Assembly: GCA_021324255.1 (NCBI GenBank)
Contig: JAJPJL010000027.1
Span: forward strand, 1-38,361
DNA: 38,361 bases
Source: Bacillota bacterium
GTDB lineage: Bacteria > Sysuimicrobiota > Sysuimicrobiia > Sysuimicrobiales > Segetimicrobiaceae
Reading direction: 5' to 3'
Shown here: piece by piece, positions 8,576-16,547 of the stretch
How positions within the stretch are numbered: position 1 is the stretch's first letter
How the letters are laid out: each line of letters starts with the position of its first letter
The notes under the pieces: model-generated
Databases searched by the model: none
What the model was told of the DNA's origin: nothing
Seen by the model: the letters and a program-made list of their open reading frames with translations, nothing else
Position numbers and translations under genes: made by a program

Positions 8576-9844
8576 TCACTCCTTGGCGTTGATCTGTCGC
8601 ACCAGGACGAGGGCACCGTTCTTCCACGTCGACAGATCATACGTTCCGGCGCTCGTATCCCCCTGGGCGTTGAACTCGATCGGGCCGGACACGCCCACGT
8701 AGTGGATCCGCGTGCCCGCACGAAGCGCCCGCATCGCCGCCGCCAGTTGCAGGTACGTAAACGGAGAGCCCGCGGGCCCGGAGAGCTTCGGCAGTTGCGT
8801 CGCGATCAGGGACGGGGTGTTCGCGCCGGCCGCGACCGCGGCGAGCCCGCACAGGATACCGCTGTCGAAGTTGTTGGCGTCGAGGGCGGACCGCTTCGGC
8901 CCGGGGGCGCTCAGATACAGCGTGTTGAACGCCTGGGCCTGCGGCGTGCCGGTCGGGCTCCCCGCGTTGACGGCGTGCGCGCCGTTGAGCGCGGCCGCGG
9001 GGATCGTCGCCGGGATCGGGGACACGGCCAGCGCGTCGGACACGAACAGCTTCGCGGCGGAGAACTTCCCGGTCCGGAGCAGCGCGGCCGAGACCTTGCC
9101 GAACGTGTCGGGGAAGTCGGCGAACACGAAGGCGTCCGGGCTGCCCGCGACGATCTTCGCCGCTTCCGTGTCGTAGCTCGGCTGGTTGGGGTCGTAGCCG
9201 AACGGCCCTTGGATCCGGCCGCCCATGGCCGTCCACGATTGCTTGAACGTGTTGGCCAGCCCTTCGCCGTACGGCGAGTTCTGGTAGCCGATGGCCACCG
9301 TCTTGCCCTGCGCGCCGCCGAGCTGCTGCTTGACGGCCAGCACGAGCGCACGCGCTTGGAGATTGTCCGGCGGCACCGTCCGGAAGATCGTGTGGCCGTC
9401 GTCCACGGTGCGCAGCCGCGTGCTCGACGCCGAGGGCAGCATGGGGATGCGCCGCGCCTTGGTGATGGAGTTCAAGATCGCGAGCGACTCCGGCGTGCTG
9501 GCCGGGCCGGTCAGGCACGTGGCGCCTTGATCGATGAGCTGCCGGGCCGCCGAGAGCGCCGCCTGAGGATCCGATCGCGTGTCGGCGGTCACCATCTTGA
9601 AGGTCACGGCGAGACCGGCCTGCTTCGCCGCCTGGTTGAGCTGCGCCGTGGCGAGTTTCACCGCCTTATCGGCGGGCGCCCCGAGCGGACCCAGGTCGCC
9701 GGTGTACGGCTCGAGATCGCCGATCGTCATCGTGAAGCTCGGTGCCGCGATAACACCGCTCGTCATCATCGCCCCGCCCGCGGCGATCCCGAGGATCAGG
9801 GCGATCGACGTGATCAACGCCGTTGCATGCCTCGCTCGCGTCAT
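8576..9844 (-). CDS. Liv-type (Peripla_BP_6) ABC transporter substrate-binding protein
   Basis: 422-residue periplasmic protein of the LivK/AmiC family. A Sec signal covers about residues 1-34 (MTRARH, hydrophobic core, cleavage near VIAA-PS) and contains no Cys, so it is not a lipoprotein. The mature part starts with the type I lobe (TMTIGDLEPYTGDLGPLGA), has DTRSDPQAALSAARQLIDQG, GPASTPESLAI, and VAIGYQNSPYGEGLANTF in the hinge and second lobe, and ends with VSGPIEFNAQGD. These are standard family markers. The start has GGGAGGGGAG just upstream. It is the first liv gene, 62 bp after the oxidoreductase. Ligand unknown: members bind branched amino acids, aromatic acids, amides or urea. Confidence 0.93.
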   Translation of the reverse strand: MTRARHATALITSIALILGIAAGGAMMTSGVIAAPSFTMTIGDLEPYTGDLGPLGAPADKAVKLATAQLNQAAKQAGLAVTFKMVTADTRSDPQAALSAARQLIDQGATCLTGPASTPESLAILNSITKARRIPMLPSASSTRLRTVDDGHTIFRTVPPDNLQARALVLAVKQQLGGAQGKTVAIGYQNSPYGEGLANTFKQSWTAMGGRIQGPFGYDPNQPSYDTEAAKIVAGSPDAFVFADFPDTFGKVSAALLRTGKFSAAKLFVSDALAVSPIPATIPAAALNGAHAVNAGSPTGTPQAQAFNTLYLSAPGPKRSALDANNFDSGILCGLAAVAAGANTPSLIATQLPKLSGPAGSPFTYLQLAAAMRALRAGTRIHYVGVSGPIEFNAQGDTSAGTYDLSTWKNGALVLVRQINAKE

Positions 9845-9906
9845 GGACTCCCCTCCCGTTTGCGATCTCGTGCTCCTATGGTCGCGACCCCGTGCCGTGT
9901 GCCCGG

Positions 9907-10956
9907 TTACCGCTCGGTGTGGCCGCCCGGCCGCGGCGCCGGCGGCGCGCCCGAGGCCCCGAAGCGCGCGAGCTGCGCGTCGGGCACCACGAGCACCTTG
10001 CCGAACGCCCGGCGCTCCTCGAGCTCCGCAACGGCCTCGCGCGCGCGCGAGAGCGGGAGGACGGCATGGATTACCGGATGGAGCTCATTGGTCTCGACGA
10101 GACGGGTCAACGTGCGCAGATCGTCCTCCGCCCAGCCGTCGGAGCCTCGAATGTCGATCTCGCGGACCCAGAGATAGCGGAGGTCCGTCACCGCGTCGTA
10201 GCCCGACGTCGCGCCGCAGCACACCAACCGTCCGCCGCGCCGCACCGCCCGCAGCGATTGCGGCCACGTTGCCTTGCCCGAGTAGTCGACGACCACGTCG
10301 GCCCCGCGCTTGCCGGTCAGCTCCCACACCGCCCGGCCGAACTGCCCGTCCGCCGCGGCGACCGTCTCGTCCGCCCCCACTGCCCTGAGCCGCCGCGCCT
10401 TCTCGTCGCTGCTGGTGCATGCGATCACACGCGCGCCGGCGCGCTTCCCCAATTGGACGCACGCGACGCCCACGCCGCCGCTCGCGCCCACGACGACCAG
10501 CAGCTCGCCCTGCCGGAGGCCCGCGCGCGTGAAGAGCATCCGGTGGGCCGTCCCGTACGCCACGGGCAGGCACGCGAATTCGAGGAGCCGCGATTCATCG
10601 CCAATCGGCAACAATCCGGCGGCGGGCGCCGCCACGTACTCCGCGAGCCCGCCGTGCAGCGTCTCGCCGAGCATCCCGCGTTCGGAGTTCGGGTTGACCA
10701 CAACCGCGGTCCCGGGCTCGATGCCGCTCACGCCCGGCCCGAGCGCCTCCACCCATCCGGCGATGTCGCCGCCGCTGATATGGGGCAACGTCACCGGGAG
10801 CCCGGGCATGCCGCGCCGGACGAAGATGTCGAGGTGATTGAGCGCGCACGCCCCGACCTTCACCAGCACCTCGCCCGGCGCGGGCGACGGGCGCGGAACC
10901 TCCTCGACGACGAGCTGGTCGGGGCCGCCGTGCGCGCGAATGACCGCCGCCTGCAT
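9907..10956 (-). CDS. Zinc-type medium-chain alcohol dehydrogenase/quinone reductase family oxidoreductase lacking the structural-zinc loop
   Basis: MDR-superfamily NAD(P)-dependent oxidoreductase of 349 residues when read from the second ATG (10956), where the protein begins MQAAVIRAHGGP as relatives do and GGTGG precedes at a suitable distance; the ATG 12 bp upstream is the alternative. The N-terminal GroES-like domain has GEVLVKVGACALNHLDIFVRRG, and the Rossmann domain carries VVVGASGGVGVACVQLGKRAGARV. Close relatives have a four-Cys structural-zinc loop after the VVVNP strand. Here VVVNPNS runs straight into ERGMLGETLHGG, so that loop is missing. The proline-rich tail (APPAPRPGGHTER) is additional. 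Likely first gene of the liv operon. Substrate unknown; an enoyl or quinone reductase role is as likely as alcohol oxidation. Confidence 0.88.
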   Translation of the reverse strand: MQAAVIRAHGGPDQLVVEEVPRPSPAPGEVLVKVGACALNHLDIFVRRGMPGLPVTLPHISGGDIAGWVEALGPGVSGIEPGTAVVVNPNSERGMLGETLHGGLAEYVAAPAAGLLPIGDESRLLEFACLPVAYGTAHRMLFTRAGLRQGELLVVVGASGGVGVACVQLGKRAGARVIACTSSDEKARRLRAVGADETVAAADGQFGRAVWELTGKRGADVVVDYSGKATWPQSLRAVRRGGRLVCCGATSGYDAVTDLRYLWVREIDIRGSDGWAEDDLRTLTRLVETNELHPVIHAVLPLSRAREAVAELEERRAFGKVLVVPDAQLARFGASGAPPAPRPGGHTER

Positions 10957-11039
10957 GGATGCCACCATGGATGCTGCTTCGCGGTGTGCGCCCCACCCCT
11001 GCCGACGGAGCGGGCGGCACGGAACGCGGTGCTACTGAA

Positions 11040-11081
11040 CATACTACTGGTATGATCAATTTCCTGCCGTCGGCGTATACT
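11040..11081 (+). promoter_or_regulatory. Promoter with inverted repeat upstream of the first GntR regulator
   Basis: A perfect 5-bp inverted repeat, CATAC (11040-11044) and GTATG (11050-11054) separated by TACTG, sits between the divergent oxidoreductase and regulator genes. A good -10 box TATACT lies at 11076-11081, and 17 nt upstream is TGATCA (11053-11058), a weak -35 that overlaps the repeat. A repressor bound there would block this promoter, which fits autoregulation by the adjacent GntR protein (inference). The expected transcript starts near 11088. Its leader holds a 7-bp GC hairpin (CCGGCCG 11104-11110 with CGGCCGG 11122-11128) that ends right at the ribosome-binding site. Confidence 0.5.
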
Positions 11082-11141
11082 GTAGGAAGCACCCGTGCGA
11101 CGACCGGCCGCCTCCGGCTGCCGGCCGGGAGGAGGTCGATC

Positions 11142-11843
11142 GTGAGCCGCAGCGCGCTGTCGGTGCGCCATCGAACCCGGGCAATGAGCACGCACACCCT
11201 TGCCGACGGCCTCTACGAATCGCTCAAGCGGCAGATCGTGGAGAACAAGATCGAACCCGGCACCATCCTGACAGAACACGGGATCGCGGCGCTCCATTCG
11301 GTGAGCCGGGCCCCGGCGCGCGAGGCGCTCAAGCGCCTCGTCGCCAGCGGCTTTGCCAGCGCCCGCCGCCGCGTCGGCTACATCGTGCCCCATGTCAGCG
11401 TCGCCGACGTCGACGAGGTGTACGCCCTCCGGTTACTGCTCGAACCGGCGGCGACGGCGCTCGCGGTCCCGCGGCTCACCGAGGCCGACATGGCCGTGCT
11501 CGATGATCTCGCCGCCGGCATCCTCCGCGTTGCCGCCGCGCCGGTCGAGGAACACGGGGCGCTCTACTCCCGGCTGAACGCCGAGTTTCACCGCGAGATC
11601 GCGCGCGTGTCCGGCAACGGGCGCCTCGAGCGCACGATCACGAGCCTGATCGACGAGTTGGAGCGCGTGATGCACATGCTGGCCTACAGCGCGACCATGG
11701 CGAGCGTGCTGGAGGAACACGCTGCGTTGATGCGTGTGATGCGCTCGGGAGACGCGGCCCGAGCGGCCGCGCTGATGCGGCAGCAACTCGAGCACGACTA
11801 CGGCGTCACGCGCGCCCTCGTCACCGGGCGCGGGCAGCGTTGA
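11142..11843 (+). CDS. GntR-family transcriptional regulator, FCD (FadR-type) subfamily
   Basis: A winged-helix regulator with a C-terminal ligand-binding FCD domain. The GTG at 11142 is the best start: GGGAGGAGGT ends 5 nt before it, whereas the ATG at 11184 has no ribosome-binding site; the frame is also open further upstream. This gives 233 residues. The HTH covers about 20-85 (LADGLYESLKRQIVENKIEPG, then the recognition helix SRAPAREALKRL). The FCD domain follows with an LNAEFHREIARVSGN segment and a second EEH motif carrying candidate metal-binding His. FCD regulators respond to small carboxylates, matching the adjacent liv/acyl-CoA ligase operon, which it may control divergently. Its stop overlaps the ATG of a decayed creatininase-family gene. 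Confidence 0.92.
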   Translation: MSRSALSVRHRTRAMSTHTLADGLYESLKRQIVENKIEPGTILTEHGIAALHSVSRAPAREALKRLVASGFASARRRVGYIVPHVSVADVDEVYALRLLLEPAATALAVPRLTEADMAVLDDLAAGILRVAAAPVEEHGALYSRLNAEFHREIARVSGNGRLERTITSLIDELERVMHMLAYSATMASVLEEHAALMRVMRSGDAARAAALMRQQLEHDYGVTRALVTGRGQR

Positions 11844-12027
11844 TGATGGAGGAGATCCCGCGCGCCGGCGCGGTCCTCGAGCATCTGACGTGGCCCGAGG
11901 CCGAGCCCCTGCTTCGAGCGGACCCCGTCGGCGTGAACGCGGGACACAGGCGACCGCATCGCGGCCGCGCTGATCGAGGCGCTCGCGGCGGCCGCCGCTG
12001 CGCTCCAGGCTCAGGGGCTGGCCCGAT
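11843..12027 (+). pseudogene. Remnant of a creatininase-family gene with its middle deleted
   Basis: The ATG at 11843 overlaps the regulator's stop (TGATG). The first residues include VLEHLTWPEAEPLLRADPVGV, which matches the N-terminal helix of creatininase-family proteins; compare LPHLTWPEVDALRRRTDTAVL in the intact copy at 12064-12882. Instead of continuing to the metal-binding EQHGP motif, the frame degenerates. From 11940 to 12027 a different frame reads TRDTGDRIAAALIEALAAAA, like the last helix of the family (the ATAEKG...LLEA region). A deletion of some 200 codons that also shifted the frame explains both pieces. Too short to be functional. The family assignment rests on motif resemblance only. 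Confidence 0.6.
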
Positions 12028-12063
12028 GGCCGACGTCACGCGCGCCACTCGGGCCGGCGACGC

Positions 12064-12882
12064 TCACACGGTTGCCTCGGTCCCGGTCGCCTCCTGCCAC
12101 GCACGGATGAACGCCACCATGGCGCGAACGTAGGCGTCGAAGAGCTCCTTGCCGCGCGCGGCGCTCGCCCTGTGGGGATCCCCGTACGTGATGCACCCGT
12201 TCGAGGATATCTCGTGCACGGGCGGGAGCCCGAGGGTGATGTAGCGCAGCAGCGACGGATCGTCGCGGACCCGCGCGAGTAGCGCCTCCCGCCAGCGGTC
12301 GAGCGTCATGGTCGGCTGCTCGATGCGGTCCGAACGGACCAGCTGGGGCTGCTGGTAGAGCATGCTCGACGTCTCCCCGATGCCCGCGTGGATGTCGAGC
12401 TTGTCGATCTCCGCCGTGAGGTAGATCTTGCGCAGCTCGGCGATGCCGAAGACGAGCGCGCGGCCCCGGGTCTCGCGGCTGATCCGGTGGGCCAGGTACG
12501 TGAGCGTCGCTTCATTGCCGCCGTGCCCGTTCGCGAGCAGGATGCGCCGAAACCCGTGCTGGATCAGGGACCCTGCCGCGTCCATCACCACGCGGCAGAA
12601 CGTGTCCTCGCTCAGCGTGATCGTACCCGGAAAGTGCATATGGTGGGCCGACAGCGCCGGAAACAGGATCGGCGCGCACAGCACCTGCGCCTCCCGGGCC
12701 GCGGCCCGCGCGACCGCGATCATCCCGAGCGTGTCCGTGCCCATCGGCAGCGCCGGCCCGTGCTGCTCGATCGCGCCGAACGGCAGCACCGCCGTGTCCG
12801 TCCGCCGGCGCAGCGCGTCGACTTCGGGCCAGGTCAGATGCGGCAGATAGTACGCGTCCTTGGTCTCATTACGGTCGCACAT
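12064..12882 (-). CDS. Creatininase-family metal-dependent amidohydrolase
   Basis: 272-residue member of the creatininase family, which includes creatinine amidohydrolase, the mycofactocin peptidase MftE and formamide hydrolases. Metal-site motifs are intact: GAIEQHGPALPMGTDT with Glu39, His41 and Asp50, HFPGTITL near 83, NGHGGNEATL with His120, and HAGIGETS with Glu170. The ATG at 12882 is preceded by AAGGAG about 9 nt away. The protein ends only 37 bp from the creatininase-family remnant on the other strand. It lies downstream of the Dpp module at 13013-16425 on the same strand (gap 130 bp), so it may hydrolyse that transporter's substrate (inference). True creatininase activity cannot be claimed; the NGHGGN form is the general family type. 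Confidence 0.92.
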   Translation of the reverse strand: MCDRNETKDAYYLPHLTWPEVDALRRRTDTAVLPFGAIEQHGPALPMGTDTLGMIAVARAAAREAQVLCAPILFPALSAHHMHFPGTITLSEDTFCRVVMDAAGSLIQHGFRRILLANGHGGNEATLTYLAHRISRETRGRALVFGIAELRKIYLTAEIDKLDIHAGIGETSSMLYQQPQLVRSDRIEQPTMTLDRWREALLARVRDDPSLLRYITLGLPPVHEISSNGCITYGDPHRASAARGKELFDAYVRAMVAFIRAWQEATGTEATV

Positions 12883-13012
12883 CGCTCACGCTCCTTCGTA
12901 CGTCCGGGTCCCCGACCGACGGGTTCATGGTGCGGGGTCGAGCGCGACGAACAGCCCTTGCACATCGACCGGCCGGCGGCAGCGTCCCCGAGACCCGGCC
13001 TCACCGCCCGGC

Positions 13013-13921
13013 TCACGCGCCGCCGCGGCGATACCGCGGGTCCAGGAGCGCGCCGAGCGCCTCTCCGACCAAATTGAAGGAGATCACGGTCAGCGACAGC
13101 GCCGCCGCCGGGATCACGAGGAGCGCCGGGTGGCTCCGCAGGTACTGAAAGCTCTCGTAGATCATCTGTCCCCAGCTGGGCCGGGGCGGCTGCACGCCGA
13201 TCCCGATGAACGACAGCGTGGCCTCCGCGAGCACGAGGAAGCTCACGTCGAGCGTGGCCCGCACGATCAAGAGGTGCGCCACGTTCGGCACAACGTGCCG
13301 CCACAGGATGCGCGGGACAGACGCGCCCGCGGCGCGCGCGCCGTCGACGTATTCGCGCTGGCGGATGGAGACGACCTCGCTGCGGATCGTCCGCGCCGTC
13401 GCGGGCCACGCGGTCAGCACCAGCGCGAATACGATGTTCGCCAGGCTGGGGCCGAAGATGCCCGTGACGAGGATCGCGAGCAGGATCGTCGGGAACCCGA
13501 TCAGCAGGTCCACGATCCGCATGAGCGCCTGGTCGACGGCGCCGCCGTAGAACCCGGCCACCGTGCCCCACGCCAGCCCGACGAGCGACTCCCCGACCAC
13601 CGCGGCGCCGCCGACCGACAGCGAGATGCGCGCCCCGTAGAGCACGCGCGTGAGCAGGTCGCGCCCGAACTGATCCGTCCCGAGCCAGTGCGCGGCGCTG
13701 GGCGGCTGAAACAGCGCGTCGAGATCCTCGCGATCGTACGTGGACCGGGTGACGGCGGGTCCGACGAGCGCCAGCAGGGTCACGAGGACGAGGAACGCAG
13801 CCGCGGCGGCGGCCGGCCGGTCGCGGCGGGCCCAATGCGCCAGCGCCTCGGGCCGGCTCCTCGGGCGCGGCGCACCAGCGGGCGCGCGGTCAGTATCGGA
13901 TACGCGGATTGAGGTATGCAT
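13013..13921 (-). CDS. dppC: Dpp/Opp-type ABC transporter permease, DppC family
   Basis: 302-residue inner-membrane permease. After a basic leader, the first helix (about 37-57) leads into a periplasmic loop with the DppC hallmark HWLGTDQFGRDLLTRVLYGARISL. Further helices follow, then the cytoplasmic coupling loop REYVDGARAAGASVPRILWRHVVPN, which contacts the ATPase. It ends NLVGEALGALLDPRYRR, the usual DppC C-terminus. Its start lies inside dppB (32-bp overlap), indicating coupled translation. No DppD or DppF ATPase gene follows: the next gene, after 130 bp without a recognisable gene, is the creatininase-family hydrolase. The ATPases must be encoded elsewhere. Confidence 0.94.
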   Translation of the reverse strand: MHTSIRVSDTDRAPAGAPRPRSRPEALAHWARRDRPAAAAAAFLVLVTLLALVGPAVTRSTYDREDLDALFQPPSAAHWLGTDQFGRDLLTRVLYGARISLSVGGAAVVGESLVGLAWGTVAGFYGGAVDQALMRIVDLLIGFPTILLAILVTGIFGPSLANIVFALVLTAWPATARTIRSEVVSIRQREYVDGARAAGASVPRILWRHVVPNVAHLLIVRATLDVSFLVLAEATLSFIGIGVQPPRPSWGQMIYESFQYLRSHPALLVIPAAALSLTVISFNLVGEALGALLDPRYRRGGA

Positions 13922-14810
13922 AGGAGACGTCGACCATCAGGTTGACGATCGAAAACAGCGCCGTGTAGACGAGCACGGTGGCCTGCAGCACCGTGTAGTC
14001 CCGCTGGAGGATGGCGTTGATCGCCACGCGCGCGATCCCCGGGATGTTGAACAGCACCTCGACGACGAACGCTCCCACGATCGCGTTGCCGAAGGCCAGG
14101 CCGATCGTGGTGACGACCGGCAGCGCCGCGTTCCGGAGGACGTGCCGGAACAGGACGCGCCGCGCGCGGAGCCCCTTGCTCCGCGCGGTGCGCACGTAGT
14201 CCTCGAGCAGCGCCTGCCCGACGCTCGCGCGGGCGATCCGCGCGATGAACGCCACCGGCGAGATCGCCAGCACGGCCACGGGCAGGACGTAGTTGGCGGG
14301 CGCCCCCCATCCCGCAACCGGCAGCAGCGGCCAGCGCAGCGCGAAGAGATACACGAGCACGGCCGCGGTAACGAAGCTCGGCAGCGACAGCCCCACCACG
14401 ACCCCGACCTGAATGAGGGAATCCAGGATCGCGCGGCGGGCGGTCGCCGCGCCCACCCCGAGCAGGACGCCGGTCACCGTCGCGAGCGCCACCGCGAGCC
14501 CGGCAAGCCGGAGGCTGATCGGCAGCGCGTGGCCGACGAGGTCGGCCACGCGGAGACCGGGGTTGACGTAGGACGTCCCGAGGTTGAGGCGCGCGAGATC
14601 GCCGAGATACCGTGCGAACTGGACCGGCAACGGGCGGTCCAGACCGAGCTGATGGCGCAGCACGGCCCCGGCCGCGGGGGTGTAGTGATCGCCGAGGACG
14701 GTCTGCACCGGATCCCCCGGCGCCAGATGCCCGGCCACGAAGATGAGCAGGGCGGCCCCCAAAAACAGCGGGACCGCCATGCCGACGCGGTAAGCGATGT
14801 ATCGCGCCAT
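13890..14810 (-). CDS. dppB: Dpp/Opp-type ABC transporter permease, DppB family
   Basis: 306-residue permease starting with the DppB-type basic N-terminus and first helix (MARYIAYRVGMAVPLFLG), a GDPV periplasmic segment, the helix-rich core, the coupling loop EDYVRTARSKGLRARRVLFRHVLRNA, and the C-terminal LMVDVSYAYLNPRIRY, which matches the family's YA.LDPRIRY ending. It forms the membrane channel with DppC. It begins 19 bp after the binding-protein gene and overlaps dppC by 32 bp. About six membrane helices are expected. Confidence 0.95.
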   Translation of the reverse strand: MARYIAYRVGMAVPLFLGAALLIFVAGHLAPGDPVQTVLGDHYTPAAGAVLRHQLGLDRPLPVQFARYLGDLARLNLGTSYVNPGLRVADLVGHALPISLRLAGLAVALATVTGVLLGVGAATARRAILDSLIQVGVVVGLSLPSFVTAAVLVYLFALRWPLLPVAGWGAPANYVLPVAVLAISPVAFIARIARASVGQALLEDYVRTARSKGLRARRVLFRHVLRNAALPVVTTIGLAFGNAIVGAFVVEVLFNIPGIARVAINAILQRDYTVLQATVLVYTALFSIVNLMVDVSYAYLNPRIRY

Positions 14811-14829
14811 CCGGGTGATGCGCGCGGCG

Positions 14830-16425
14830 CTACTTCACGATGCGCACCCCGCTGAACGGCAGCCACCCGTTGACCGCGGGCGTGGTCTGCAGCCCCTGCA
14901 CATACGGCTTCTTGAGATACGCGAACTGGCTGAACAGGATGGGGACCATCGGCGCGTCGGTCACCGCGAGCGCCTCGGCCTTGTGGTAGATCGCGATGCG
15001 CTGCGCCTCGTTCGGCGCGGCGTTCGCCTGATCCACGAGCTTGTCGAAGTCCGCGCTCTCGTAGCTCTGGCGGTTGAGCGGCGACGTGCTGTAGAGCAGA
15101 AAGTCAAGGTAGTCGCTGTAGTCCAGGTAGTCGGCCGACCACCCGGTCATGAACGACTGGTACACGGTCCGTTTGTTCTCGTTGGCGATGAAGTTCGAGA
15201 ATTCGGTCTTTTGCAGCTGCACGTCCACGCCGAGGTTCTGCTTCAGCATGGCCGCGACCGGCTCCGCCATCATCTGCGACACCGGCGAAAACGGGTTCAT
15301 CGCGATCGAGAGCGGCGGCAGCTTGCCTGACACCCCGGCTTCGTCGAGCAGCTTCCGGGCCCCGGCGGGATCGTACGGCAGCCCCTTGTACCCCGCGTAG
15401 AAGCCGGGGATCCCCGGCGGCACGATCGAGTTGGCGGGGGTGAAGAAACCGAAGAACACCGTCTTGGAGATCTTGGCCTTGTCGATCGCCATCGCGAACG
15501 CGCGGCGGACCCGGAGGTCCTTGAACGCCGTGTACACGCGGGGGTTCAGGCCCAGAAAGAGCACTTGCGCCCGCGGATACGTCAGGAGCTGCTTCCCGAG
15601 CGTGGGGTCCGCGCGGATGCGCTTATAGTCCCCCAGCGGCACCTGAATGAAATCCAGCTGGTTGGCCAGATACTCGGAGAGTTGCGTCTGGCTCTCGGTC
15701 ACGATCGGCACGCTCACGCCGGCGATCCGGGGCGCGCCGGCGTAGTAGCGGGGGAAGCTCGCGAGCGTCAGGTGGTCGTTATGCGCCCACTCCTTGAACA
15801 CGAACGGTCCCGAGCCGGCGTCCTGCGTCGCGAACCACCCGTTGCCGCCACGCTGCACGACGTCCTTGTCCACCACGACGGCGGCATAATAGGCGAGGCG
15901 ATTGAGAAAGCCGCCGCGGCGGGCCGGGTTGAGCGTGATCTGTAGCGTGGTCGGGTTTGGCGCGGTGATGCCGGCGATGCCCGCGGCACCGTTCTGGTAC
16001 GCATCGTACCCCTGAATCCCGGCGACCACGACCGACCCGACCGTGGACTTGAGCGCCGGGCTCCCCATCCGCTCGAACGACCACTTCCAATCGGCGGCCG
16101 TGACCTTTCGCCCGCCGTGGAAATACATGTCGTCCCGGAGATGGAACGTGTAGATGAGCCCGTTGGGCGAGATGTCCCAGCTCCTGGCGGCCTGCGGCAG
16201 CAGCCGGCCGGTACTGTCGAGCGAGACGAGCGTGTTGTACATGAGGAAGACGATCGGGGCGGACGCCGAATCCACCGCGAAGTACGGGTCGAGCGTCGGC
16301 GGCTCCCCGTTGAGCGGCGTCCGGAACATCGGAGGCGCCTGGCCGCCGGCCGGTCCGAGCGCCGGTCCCGCCGCGACTGCGGCGACAAGCAGCATCGCTC
16401 CCACTGCCACTGCGCGCAAAAACAT
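14830..16425 (-). CDS. Peptide-type ABC transporter substrate-binding protein (SBP family 5)
   Basis: 531-residue periplasmic binding protein. A Sec signal spans about 1-29 with no lipobox Cys. The mature protein starts near GEPPTLDPYFAVD, continues with LIYTFHLRDDMYFHGG (the family's hydrophobic/His-containing strand), GSGPFVFKEWAHNDH, LRVRRAFAMAIDKAKI and PYDPAGARKLLDEAGVSG, all standard for DppA/OppA/NikA-like proteins. GGGGAGGGGGGAT precedes the ATG. It is the first gene of a three-gene transport unit (binding protein, DppB, DppC) and is preceded by 488 bp without a gene, where its promoter should lie. The ligand could be peptides or another solute such as a glycoside or opine. Confidence 0.94.
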   Translation of the reverse strand: MFLRAVAVGAMLLVAAVAAGPALGPAGGQAPPMFRTPLNGEPPTLDPYFAVDSASAPIVFLMYNTLVSLDSTGRLLPQAARSWDISPNGLIYTFHLRDDMYFHGGRKVTAADWKWSFERMGSPALKSTVGSVVVAGIQGYDAYQNGAAGIAGITAPNPTTLQITLNPARRGGFLNRLAYYAAVVVDKDVVQRGGNGWFATQDAGSGPFVFKEWAHNDHLTLASFPRYYAGAPRIAGVSVPIVTESQTQLSEYLANQLDFIQVPLGDYKRIRADPTLGKQLLTYPRAQVLFLGLNPRVYTAFKDLRVRRAFAMAIDKAKISKTVFFGFFTPANSIVPPGIPGFYAGYKGLPYDPAGARKLLDEAGVSGKLPPLSIAMNPFSPVSQMMAEPVAAMLKQNLGVDVQLQKTEFSNFIANENKRTVYQSFMTGWSADYLDYSDYLDFLLYSTSPLNRQSYESADFDKLVDQANAAPNEAQRIAIYHKAEALAVTDAPMVPILFSQFAYLKKPYVQGLQTTPAVNGWLPFSGVRIVK

Positions 16426-16547
16426 CCGATCCCCCCTCCCCGTGATCAGAGCGCCTTCGGACCGCCGCCCGGCGCTTCCTGCCCTAGTGCATCATCGCCG
16501 AACTCCGGCAAGGGTTCGAGCCGGCCGGATCTGCCCTTCGCTCCTGG

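Noticed and set aside
12883-13012. Possible extra gene end (VDVQGLFVALDPAP) between dppC and the creatininase-family gene
   Set aside because: The 130-bp gap shows a short coding-like phrase on the minus strand, but it has no start, no ribosome-binding site and no clear family match. It may be chance.
16505-16530. GGTTCGAG in the 488-bp leader, like a tRNA T-loop
   Set aside because: The flanking bases do not form a T-stem and no acceptor, anticodon or D arm can be drawn.
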